A DNA stretch of 33,993 nucleotides, from positions 1 through 33,993 of the forward strand of contig QZKQ01000013.1 in NCBI GenBank assembly GCA_003599535.1, given 5' to 3'. Below, one piece after another: positions 23,983-31,265 of the stretch. The notes beneath the pieces are model-generated. The model was not told the origin of the DNA. It searched no databases and saw nothing but the letters and a program-made list of their open reading frames with translations. The position numbers were made by a program, and so were the translations under genes. The stretch is from Candidatus Zixiibacteriota bacterium. Its GTDB lineage: Bacteria; Electryoneota; B3-LCP. How positions within the stretch are numbered: the first letter of the stretch is position 1; each line of letters starts with the position of its first letter.

Positions 23983-24582
23983 ATGAGGTCGTTTCACCTT
24001 CTTTCTTCAACAGGAGTAACAGTCCTGGCGCTGATGCTGTGCAGTACACATTGGGTGGCTCATGCACAGGACAATCAGAACTCTGATAACCTGCCACATA
24101 TATCCTTCGATTTTGGCTTGGGAGTGGCGGGAGTGGCAGACACTGATGGCCTTTTTTCAATCGGGTGCAATCTCGCGTTTCATCGCCGGGCGCATCTGTA
24201 TTCGTTTCGGGCTATTCACAACAGTGAATTTCATATGATTGATTTTGGTGGCCCGGAGCCCAAGAAATCCGTATGGGAATTAGGAGTACTCTATGGACTC
24301 AATTCGGAAGCGGCTCACGGTTCAGCCTCCGTAGCAGCAGGGATTAGCTTCGTCGGTGGCGTTGATCGAGGAGCCTATTTAGGCTCTGGTGAAGGTTGGT
24401 TCAGCTCCGGCAATTACGAGAAGAAAACCTTTTTTACTGTTGGGATTCCGATCGAGACGCGATTGTTCTTGAAGCCAATTCCTGGACTTGGCATTGGGCT
24501 CCTGGGATTCGCTGATATTAATAACAGAAAAACAGTGTACGGCCTGCAATTTTGTATTCGGTTAATGGAATCGCCTGATTAA
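23983..24582 (+). CDS. Secreted, beta-barrel-like protein of unknown function
   Basis: The protein has 199 residues. The N-terminal 31 residues are a clear Sec signal peptide (basic MRSFH, hydrophobic core VTVLALMLCS, cleavage after AHA before QDNQ). The mature part alternates short strands rich in Gly and aromatics (HISFDFGLGVAGVADTD, SFRAIHNSEFHMIDFGG, TFFTVGIPIETRLFLKPIPG), ending in a strand-like FCIRLM, as in small outer-membrane beta-barrels. No family is recognised. AGGAGG lies 8 nt before ATG 23983, so it can be translated well. Base composition is more AT-rich than pheS and pheT, which suggests recent insertion into the pheST operon. It ends 12 nt before pheT, so pheT expression probably depends on read-through. 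Confidence 0.8.
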   Translation: MRSFHLLSSTGVTVLALMLCSTHWVAHAQDNQNSDNLPHISFDFGLGVAGVADTDGLFSIGCNLAFHRRAHLYSFRAIHNSEFHMIDFGGPEPKKSVWELGVLYGLNSEAAHGSASVAAGISFVGGVDRGAYLGSGEGWFSSGNYEKKTFFTVGIPIETRLFLKPIPGLGIGLLGFADINNRKTVYGLQFCIRLMESPD

Positions 24583-24594
24583 CATATCACCGAT

Positions 24595-26976
24595 ATGCGC
24601 ATCTCTTATCTCTGGCTGAAAGACTTCCTGAATTTCCAGCTTTCCCCCTTCCAGGTGGCCGACATCGTGACCATGGCCGGCCTGGAGGTGGAAGGGGTGG
24701 CGCCGGTCGGCCCGGAACTGGAAGGCATCGTCGTGGGGCACGTGCTCGAAGCGCGTAAGCACCCCAACGCCGACAAGCTCTCCCTGTGCCGCGTGGACCT
24801 GGGTGACAAGACCCTGGAAGTCGTCTGCGGCGCGCCCAACGTCGCGACCGGCCAGAAGGTGGCGGTGATCGAAGCCGGCACAACCCTGCCCGACGGCCGC
24901 CTGATCGAAGCCCGCCCCGTGCGCGGGGTGGTCAGCCACGGCATGATCTGCTCGGGCCGGGAGCTGATGCTGTCCGAGGACGCTGAAGGCATCCTGGTAC
25001 TGGATCCTTCCCTGACCCCCGGCGCCCTCCTGCGCGACGTGATCGGTCCCCGCGACTGGTCCCTGGACCTGGAGATCACCCTGAACCGCCCCGACTGCCT
25101 GTCGCACCAGGGGGTGGCCCGGGAGATCGCCGCCGCCCTGCGCGTCCCCTTGAAACTGCAGAAGACCGTGGTGGACGAATCCGGCCCCCCGGTGGACGCC
25201 CTGACCTCCATCGAGGTGCGGGAACCGGAGCTCTGCCCTCGATACAGCGCCCGCCTCATCCGTGGGGTGAAGATCGGTCCCTCCCCCGACTGGATGCGCT
25301 GGCGCCTGGAAGCCGCCGGTTTGCGCTCCATCAACAACGTCGTGGACGTGACCAACTACGTGCTCCTGGAAATGGGGCACCCCATGCACGCCTTCGACTT
25401 CCAGCGGCTGGAAGGCCGCCGCATCGTGGTGCGCCGCGCCGAAACGGGCGAGAAGTTCACCACCCTGGACGGCCAGGAACGGATCCTGGACGACCGCATG
25501 CTGCTGATCTGCGACGCTCAGCGCGGCGTGGCCCTGGCCGGTGTCATGGGCGGATCCAACAGCGAGATCACCGAAGAGACCACCGACCTGCTCCTGGAAA
25601 GCGCGTACTTCGATCCGATCAACACCCGCCGCACTTCGCGGCTGCTGGGTCTGTCCACTGATTCCTCCAAGCGCTTCGAACGCGGCGCCGACCCCAACGC
25701 CACGGTGCGGGCCCTGGATCGCGCCGCCGAGCTGATCCTGCAACTGGCCGGCGGGGAAGTCGCCCAAGGCGTGGCCGACGTTTATCCCCGCGCCATCGAG
25801 CCGCCCCGCATTGACCTGCGGCCCGCCCGGGTGCAGGAAATCCTGGGCCTCAAGGTCCCCAAGGTGGAGATCAGCGATCACCTGGTGCGCCTGGGCTGCC
25901 AGGTCGCCATCAACGAACCGGCTCATAGTCTGACCGTGCGCCCGCCCACCTGGCGCCCCGACCTGGAGCGCGAGATTGACCTGATCGAAGAGGTGGCCCG
26001 GCTGCACGGGTACGACCACATCCCCACGGCCGAGCAGGCGCGCTCGCCGCTGAATGTCCCCCACGTCGCCGCCGACGCCTTCCCCGAACGGCTGGCGGAC
26101 CTTCTGACGCGGGAGGGATTCACCCAGGTGTACACCTCGTCGCTGCTTTCCGCCCGGGAGGTCGAAATCCCCGGGTATCCGGCGGCCGCACGGATCAAGA
26201 ATCCGGCCAGCGAGGATACCGCCTACTTGCGCAACGGTCTGCTGCCCGGCCTGCTGAAGGTCGCCGCCTACAACCTGCACCGCGGCCAGCCCGACCTGGC
26301 CCTGTTCGAAATCGGCCGGGTCTTCGCTGCCGGCGATGACGGCCTGCGGGAGTGGGACGCGTTGACCGGCCTGTTGGCCGGAGCCCGAAACGCCGGCCTG
26401 TGGGACCAGCCGGAGCAGGCGGTGGACTTCCTCGACCTGAAAGGCCATGTTCAGACGATGTTAAGCGAAATATTGCTTGACAAACCGGAACTTTTTTATT
26501 ACCATATAGAACATGGTACTGGGGATGCTCTGGAAGTTCGCCGGGGCGAGCGGAGCCTGGGTTGGCTGGAGCAGGTCCATCCGGCGGTGGCCGCGCGCTT
26601 CGAGGTAGACGTTCCAGTGTTTGCTTTTGAATTCAGCCTGCCGGAACTGGCCGAAGCTTCCCCCGGACGCCTCGTCTACCGGCCCTTCTCCAAGTTTCCT
26701 TCCCTGCAGCGCGATCTGGCCTTCGTGCTGCCGGAGGAGGCGGCCGTCGGGCCGCTGCTGGAGGAGATCCGCAGCGCCGGAGGGCCGCACCTGGCGGGCA
26801 CGGAACTGTTCGACGTCTATCGCGGGGTCCAGGCCGGCCCGGGCATGAAGAGCATCGCCGTGCGCCTCGCCTTCCAGTCCCCCGAGCGCACCTTGACGGA
26901 CGCCGAGGCAGACGCCGCCGTCGAAGCCATCGTAACCATGATGGCCCAGGCTCACGGCGCCAGACTGAGATCCTGA
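24595..26976 (+). CDS. pheT: Phenylalanyl-tRNA synthetase beta subunit
   Basis: The protein has 793 residues, the usual length. Domains in order are an N-terminal segment (MRISYLWLKDFLNF), the EMAP-like tRNA-binding OB fold (about 40-150, with ARKHPNADKLSLCRVDLGDK), B3/B4 editing (about 205-380, including NNVVDVTNYVLLEMGHPMHA), B5 (about 400-475), the catalytic-like core, and the FDX-ACB anticodon-binding domain at the C-terminus (FSKFPSLQRDLAFVLPEEAA). It forms the alpha2-beta2 enzyme with PheS. ATG 24595 has no Shine-Dalgarno; it begins 12 nt after the inserted secreted-protein gene. The next genes are the ZapB-like and ZapA genes. Confidence 0.97.
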   Translation: MRISYLWLKDFLNFQLSPFQVADIVTMAGLEVEGVAPVGPELEGIVVGHVLEARKHPNADKLSLCRVDLGDKTLEVVCGAPNVATGQKVAVIEAGTTLPDGRLIEARPVRGVVSHGMICSGRELMLSEDAEGILVLDPSLTPGALLRDVIGPRDWSLDLEITLNRPDCLSHQGVAREIAAALRVPLKLQKTVVDESGPPVDALTSIEVREPELCPRYSARLIRGVKIGPSPDWMRWRLEAAGLRSINNVVDVTNYVLLEMGHPMHAFDFQRLEGRRIVVRRAETGEKFTTLDGQERILDDRMLLICDAQRGVALAGVMGGSNSEITEETTDLLLESAYFDPINTRRTSRLLGLSTDSSKRFERGADPNATVRALDRAAELILQLAGGEVAQGVADVYPRAIEPPRIDLRPARVQEILGLKVPKVEISDHLVRLGCQVAINEPAHSLTVRPPTWRPDLEREIDLIEEVARLHGYDHIPTAEQARSPLNVPHVAADAFPERLADLLTREGFTQVYTSSLLSAREVEIPGYPAAARIKNPASEDTAYLRNGLLPGLLKVAAYNLHRGQPDLALFEIGRVFAAGDDGLREWDALTGLLAGARNAGLWDQPEQAVDFLDLKGHVQTMLSEILLDKPELFYYHIEHGTGDALEVRRGERSLGWLEQVHPAVAARFEVDVPVFAFEFSLPELAEASPGRLVYRPFSKFPSLQRDLAFVLPEEAAVGPLLEEIRSAGGPHLAGTELFDVYRGVQAGPGMKSIAVRLAFQSPERTLTDAEADAAVEAIVTMMAQAHGARLRS

Positions 26977-27042
26977 TCCACGCCGGGCAACCGGATTATG
27001 CGACACACAACGGGCAGCGGGCAATACGAATTGGGATTGTTG

Positions 27043-27300
27043 ATGGACTTGACACAGTTCGAGGATCTTGAGCGGAAGATCATCGGTTTAATTGAGCGCC
27101 AGGATCAACTGCGCTCGGAAAATAGCGAATTACGAACTCGGATCAACATGCTGGAAGAGCAGTTAGCCAGCGCCGGCGAAGAAAACCAGCGGCTTCAGAT
27201 TCAGTGCGGTGAGCTGACCGGCAACCAGCGTGACCGTGACAAGGAGGAGATGATCCGCCACAAGGTGGTGGACCTGCTGCAGAGGTTAGAAGGCCTGTAA
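27043..27300 (+). CDS. ZapB-like coiled-coil division protein
   Basis: The protein has about 85 residues and is almost entirely a coiled coil with heptad repeats (LTQFEDLERKIIGLIERQDQ, NSELRTRINMLEEQLASAGE, then ENQRLQIQ). ATG 27043 gives the natural N-terminus MDLTQFEDLE; the upstream ATG 26998 would add a non-coiled tail. ZapB proteins bridge ZapA and the division apparatus; such a small coiled-coil gene just before zapA is common in Bacteroidota-like genomes. The role is inferred from coiled-coil pattern and position. It lies 45 nt before zapA and 66 nt after pheT. Confidence 0.7.
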   Translation: MDLTQFEDLERKIIGLIERQDQLRSENSELRTRINMLEEQLASAGEENQRLQIQCGELTGNQRDRDKEEMIRHKVVDLLQRLEGL

Positions 27301-27344
27301 TCCTATTCCCGTTCCGACTCGGATATAACTCTTGAGACACGCCA

Positions 27345-27683
27345 TTGGGCGCTGATTCCAAGCCATCTGTGCGCGTCACGATCATGGACGTCGAATATTT
27401 CGTGACCGGATACGAAGACACGGAATATTTGCAACAGGTCGCCGCGGTCGTGGACCGGCGCATGCGCCTGCTGGATCAGATGCACAAGGATTTGACGCCC
27501 TTGCGGAATGCCGTGCTTGCCGCCTTGAATCTGGCTGACGAACTCCTGCGCACCCGCAAACAACTCGAGCAGTACCAGCAGGAAGCTTCGCACTTCAGCC
27601 GGGAAATCGCCGACCGCTCCCGCCGCCTGGCGCAATTGTGCGCCGAACGGCAGCCGGAAGCGCGTCCCGAAGCGCATCCGTAA
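27345..27683 (+). CDS. zapA: Cell division protein ZapA
   Basis: The protein has 112 residues. The N-terminal domain VRVTIMDVEYFVTGYEDTEY, then LQQVAAVVDRRMRLLDQMHK, matches ZapA, which bundles FtsZ filaments at the division ring. A long C-terminal coiled coil (ALNLADELLRTRKQLEQYQQ) forms the tetramer. The start appears to be TTG 27345; GTG 27369 is an alternative that would begin at VRVTI. It is followed by a 358-nt gap holding a 6S-like RNA, then rny, an order known from Bacteroidota and echoed by the zapA-ssrS neighbourhood in E. coli. Confidence 0.88.
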   Translation: MGADSKPSVRVTIMDVEYFVTGYEDTEYLQQVAAVVDRRMRLLDQMHKDLTPLRNAVLAALNLADELLRTRKQLEQYQQEASHFSREIADRSRRLAQLCAERQPEARPEAHP

Positions 27684-27703
27684 TCCGGCCGTTGTTGATA
27701 ACA

Positions 27704-27900
27704 CCCTGCGTCCCAGCCTGACGTGTTTTAAAAGAACCAACACGTAGAAGAGAGGGAGCCTACCTCTCAGGCGCGTAATACAGGCCTCATCCGTCACCCG
27801 ACGGACCCGTCACGGGCAGTGGAAGTAAGAAACGCTTAGGGAGGCACCCACCATGGCGACATGGTTCTCTTTAAAATATCAGGCTGCTCGCAGGGTTTTT
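27704..27900 (+). ncRNA. ssrS: Candidate 6S RNA
   Basis: The stretch is about 197 nt with a two-part closing stem. CCCTGCG (27704-27710) pairs perfectly with CGCAGGG (27889-27895), and AGCCTGA (27715-27721) pairs perfectly with TCAGGCT (27879-27885), with small internal loops between. A T-rich tail (TTTTTATTTT) follows. Inside are hairpins ACGTGTT/AACACGT, GAGAGG/CCTCTC, CCGTC/GACGG and CCATG-GCGA-CATGG. Length, closing stem with internal loop and the zapA-rny location fit 6S RNA, which binds housekeeping RNA polymerase and represses it in stationary phase. I cannot test it against the covariance model; another structured RNA is possible. Confidence 0.6.
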
Positions 27901-27912
27901 ATTTTCTCTCCC

Positions 27913-28015
27913 GACCCCGGCGCCTTGCCGGGCCTGGTCACTTCCGGTTCCGCTGCGTTCCGGACCTGACTTCCTCGCTGAATTCCCCCGCCTTGGCCAG
28001 AGGATTCCGGGGGAA
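27913..28015 (-). ncRNA. Possible SRP (4.5S) RNA-like element
   Basis: On the minus strand GTCAGGTCCGGAAC (27970-27957) followed by GCAGC (27956-27952) is nearly the universal SRP domain IV signature, GTCAGGTCCGGAAGGAAGCAGC, with about three bases missing from the apical stem. Flanking CCCCGG (28013-28008) and CCGGGG (27920-27915) could close the rod. The missing bases and weak helix beyond the motif lower confidence. It also contains an AATTCCCCC/GGGGGAATT stem near the rny end. Confidence 0.35.
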
Positions 28016-28041
28016 TTTGCCTATATAACCCTGGAGATTTC

Positions 28042-29604
28042 ATGTCCTCCTACATCACGGCACTATGCCTTGTGGTGTCCGCCACGGCCGGGGTATTCAT
28101 CGGTTGGCTGCTGCACGCCTGGATCGAAAAGCGGCGCATGGGCGCCGCCGCCCAGACGGCCGAACGGATCCTGCAGGATGCGGAAAAGCAGGCGGAGACC
28201 ATCAAAAAGGAGAAGCTGCTCGAGGTCAAGGATCACCAGTTGGAGGTAAAGACCCGCTTCGAACAGGAGATCGAACGCCGGCGCAGGGCCATGGAAGCGC
28301 AGGAACGGCGTGTCAGCGACCGCGAAGCCTCCCTGAAGCACCGCGCCGAAGACCTCGAACGCCAGACCCGCGAAATCCAGAGCGAACGCGACCGGCTGCA
28401 CAATAAAGATCAGGACCTGAGTAAAAAGACCGAGCGACTGGACGCCCAGCTCCACGAAGCCACCCAGCAACTGGAGCGCCTGGCCCGCATGAGTTCCGAA
28501 GAGGCCCTGGAACAGTTGAGGCGCAACCTCATTGACCGGGCCCGCCAGGAAGCCGCCGAACAGGTCAAGGAAATCCGCGACCAAGCCCGCCTCACCGCCA
28601 ACCGCGAAGCCAAAGAGATCATCATCCAGGCCATCCAGCGATCCGCCGTGGAACACGGGGTGGAGACCACCGTGTCCGTGGTCACCCTGCCCAACGAAGA
28701 GATCAAGGGACGCATCATCGGGCGCGAAGGGCGCAACATCCGCGCCTTCGAAAACGCCACCGGGGTGGAGATCATCGTGGACGACACCCCCGAGTCGGTG
28801 GTGCTTTCCGGCTTCGATCCCCTGCGCCGGGAAGTGGCCCGCATCGCCCTGGAGAAGCTGGTCGGCGACGGCCGCATCCATCCCGGCCGCATCGAAGAGG
28901 TGGTCAAAAAGGTGGAAAAGGAAATGGACGAGCAGCTCGTACAGATCGGTGAGCAGGCCAGCCTCGAAGTGGGCGTCCACGGCTTGCACCCCGAGTTGAT
29001 CAAGCTGCTGGGCAAGTTGCGCTATCGCACCTCCTATGGCCAAAACGTGCTGCAGCATTCCATCGAAGTCGCCTTCCTCTCCGGGCTGATGGCTGCCGAG
29101 CTGGAACTGGACGCCAAGCTGGCCAAGCGCGCCGGCCTGTTGCACGACATCGGCAAGGCCCTTGACCGTTACACCGAAGGCACCCACACCACCATCGGCC
29201 TGGACCTCGTCAAGAAATACCGGGAAAACGCGGTGGTCCAGAACGCCATCGCCGCCCACCATGAGGACGTGGAAGTCACCTCGCCCATCTCCGTCCTGGT
29301 GCAGGCCGCCGACGCCATCTCCGGGTCCCGCCCGGGCGCCCGCCGGGAAACTCTGGAAGGCTACGTCAAGCGCCTGGAGCGCCTGGAAGAGGTGGCCACC
29401 AGCTTCGCCGGCGTATCCCGCACCTTCGCTATCCAGGCGGGGCGGGAGATCCGCGTCATGGTGGAATCGGAAAAAGTCAATGACGGCGCCGCCCAGGACC
29501 TGGCCCGGGAGATCGCCTGCAAGATCCAGAAGGAGTTGGAGTACCCCGGGCAGATTCGCGTCACCGTGATCCGTGAATTCCGCGCCGTGGACTACGCCAA
29601 ATAA
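28042..29604 (+). CDS. rny: Ribonuclease Y
   Basis: The protein has 520 residues. Domain order is one N-terminal membrane anchor ([20 protein letters not shown]), a long charged coiled coil (about 30-205), a KH RNA-binding domain with [20 protein letters not shown], then an HD domain with the metal pair in HDIGKALD (H368, D369) and the downstream AHHEDVE. It is a membrane-anchored endoribonuclease that starts mRNA decay in many bacteria lacking RNase E. The length is standard. ATG 28042 lies 9 nt after GGAG. It follows the RNA-rich spacer and lies 14 nt before the YmdB-family gene, which is the typical partner. Confidence 0.97.
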   Translation: MSSYITALCLVVSATAGVFIGWLLHAWIEKRRMGAAAQTAERILQDAEKQAETIKKEKLLEVKDHQLEVKTRFEQEIERRRRAMEAQERRVSDREASLKHRAEDLERQTREIQSERDRLHNKDQDLSKKTERLDAQLHEATQQLERLARMSSEEALEQLRRNLIDRARQEAAEQVKEIRDQARLTANREAKEIIIQAIQRSAVEHGVETTVSVVTLPNEEIKGRIIGREGRNIRAFENATGVEIIVDDTPESVVLSGFDPLRREVARIALEKLVGDGRIHPGRIEEVVKKVEKEMDEQLVQIGEQASLEVGVHGLHPELIKLLGKLRYRTSYGQNVLQHSIEVAFLSGLMAAELELDAKLAKRAGLLHDIGKALDRYTEGTHTTIGLDLVKKYRENAVVQNAIAAHHEDVEVTSPISVLVQAADAISGSRPGARRETLEGYVKRLERLEEVATSFAGVSRTFAIQAGREIRVMVESEKVNDGAAQDLAREIACKIQKELEYPGQIRVTVIREFRAVDYAK

Positions 29605-29618
29605 CCGTCGGCCCCCGC

Positions 29619-30413
29619 ATGAAAGGTACGCGTCCCCTCAACCTCCTGTTCATCGCCGATATCGTCGGCAAGCCCGGCCGCGACATCACCGCGCGCTTCA
29701 TGGACTCCCTGCTGCGCAAGTACGATGTGGACTTCTGCATCGCCAACGGGGAAAATGCCGCCGACGGCAAAGGCATCACTCCGCGCGAATTTTCCGAATT
29801 CCGGCAGATGGGCGTTGACGTCGTCACCGGCGGCAACCACATCTTCGATCGCAAGGAAGGCGTCAAGCTGCTGGCCGAAGAGTCCCGGCTCCTGCGTCCT
29901 CTGAATTACCCCCCCGAAAACCCCGGATACGGTTCCGGGGTTTTCGACACCCGGCGGGGGGAGAAGGTCGCCGTCCTGAACCTGCAGGGACGGACCTTCA
30001 TGTATCCCATCGAAGATCCCTTCCGCCTGGGCCGCAAGGAGATCGAAAAACTCCGCGCCCACACCCCCATCATCATCGTGGATTTCCACGCCGAAGCCAC
30101 CGCCGAAAAGCAGGCCATGTTCTGGCATCTGGACGGGCTGGTCTCGGCGGTCATCGGCACCCACACTCACGTGCAGACGGCCGACGAGCGCCTCCTGCCC
30201 GGCGGCACTGCGGTCATCACCGACATCGGCATGACCGGGCCCATGGATTCCGTCATCGGCCTGGATCGCCGCGTGGCGCTGCGCCGCTTTCTGCTCGGCA
30301 CCCCCCAACGCTACGAGATCGCCCAGGAAAACCTCCGCCTGAATGCCGCACTGGTTTCGGTGGATCCGGTGAGCGGTCAGGCCAAATCCATCCAACGTAT
30401 AAGTTTACCCTAA
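29619..30413 (+). CDS. ymdB: YmdB-family metallophosphoesterase (TIGR00282)
   Basis: The protein has 264 residues. The metal-binding motifs of the family are clear: FIADIVGKPGRD (D14 first ligand), CIANGENAADGKG (N and E), VVTGGNHIFDRKE (N and H), and AVIGTHTHVQTAD (H, H). Members hydrolyse 2',3'-cyclic nucleotides and influence RNA decay and motility in Bacillus; the adjacent rny gene supports an RNA-turnover role. The C-terminal segment NLRLNAALVSVDPVSGQAKS is also family-typical. It lies 14 nt after rny, so the two are probably co-transcribed. No strong terminator follows. Confidence 0.92.
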   Translation: MKGTRPLNLLFIADIVGKPGRDITARFMDSLLRKYDVDFCIANGENAADGKGITPREFSEFRQMGVDVVTGGNHIFDRKEGVKLLAEESRLLRPLNYPPENPGYGSGVFDTRRGEKVAVLNLQGRTFMYPIEDPFRLGRKEIEKLRAHTPIIIVDFHAEATAEKQAMFWHLDGLVSAVIGTHTHVQTADERLLPGGTAVITDIGMTGPMDSVIGLDRRVALRRFLLGTPQRYEIAQENLRLNAALVSVDPVSGQAKSIQRISLP

Positions 30414-30925
30414 CGTAACTTATAATGCCTCCTGCTCTGCGGATGCATCCCGCGAAGCAGTATATTGCGTTCAGGCGATCGTCTTTTTCCGCTCGACATT
30501 CATTTGTGTATTGCACGGTGCTCCCGACCAGAGCCCGCTTTGGATTACCGGCGCCACAAGTTGTTGTGGTAAATGCGCTTAGCCTGGCGTACTGCTCGAC
30601 GTGCCGGGCCCTATAAGTTCGGCCTGCTTCCATGAATTTCGGTGTAAACATTCGGACGATCGGGAAAGAATGCCCCCTCGCCGCTTCTTCCGTCCATCAC
30701 CGCGAATGCTTCGCGCTGCCATCCGCCGTCTTTTCTCTCATTAGTATCATGGCGTGGCTACCACGCCGAAGAGCGCTCTGCGCCAGTCCCAGTGTGAAAT
30801 CGCGGGTAAAAGAGGCGTTGTGCGATTCCAGACGAAATCGGGTATCAGGCAGCCATAATCCCTGAAAGCAGGGGAATAATGCCGCACCGGGAGCGCGTCC
30901 CCATGCGTATTTTGTAAAAAAATAC

Positions 30926-30953
30926 TTGACTTTAGCCGAAAAAATCGTAATCT
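30926..30953 (+). promoter_or_regulatory. Candidate promoter for the TonB-dependent receptor
   Basis: TTGACT (30926-30931), a 16-nt spacer and TAATCT (30948-30953) in a locally A-rich tract. If used, the mRNA would start near 30961 and carry a leader of about 305 nt. The -10 match is moderate. Confidence 0.45.
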
Positions 30954-30999
30954 TTTGGCAGATTGCGGTATTGCGATGGTTCCCAAGAATACATCCATG

Positions 31000-31045
31000 A
31001 CCCATCCGGTCGAAAATTTCAGATCCATCCACAGCATGGATGGGT
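31000..31045 (+). promoter_or_regulatory. Mutually exclusive stem-loops in the receptor leader
   Basis: GGATGGGT (31038-31045) can pair with distal ACCCATCC (31000-31007), 8 bp, or GGATGG (31038-31043) with proximal CCATCC (31025-31030), 6 bp around ACAGCAT. The two folds exclude each other, an arrangement used by leader switches, but no known riboswitch is recognised. Confidence 0.35.
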
Positions 31046-31265
31046 GCCGATCGACTGTCCCCTTCGACTTACCCACTAATCCGGCACAACCCGGCAATAT
31101 CTCCATCAGCCCAGTAGCTCTACACACAGATTCTCCGCAATCTCGCCACATCAATAACAGCAATGCGTTCATGTAACTAACAGGCGTTTGCGTCCCCCCG
31201 TGGGCATTCCATATGGGAAGAGCCGTAACCTTCGTTGGCGCATTAACGCGTCGTGAGGTGCTGAC

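Larger units (their letters stand above)
30414..31265 (+). other. 850-nt region without a convincing gene, upstream of the TonB receptor
   Basis: Short ORFs exist (for example 30632-30865 on the plus strand) but none shows protein-like composition or a ribosome-binding site. The region contains a candidate promoter (30926-30953) and a roughly 300-nt leader with competing stems (31000-31045). The stretch 30414-30900 shows small inverted repeats but nothing I can name. Confidence 0.4.

Noticed and set aside
24562..26448. 628-codon minus-strand frame opposite pheT
   Set aside because: Antisense shadow of the well-supported pheT coding sequence.
30632..30865. Small 77-codon ORF upstream of the receptor
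   Set aside because: No ribosome-binding site, no recognisable protein pattern and it runs across the candidate regulatory region.
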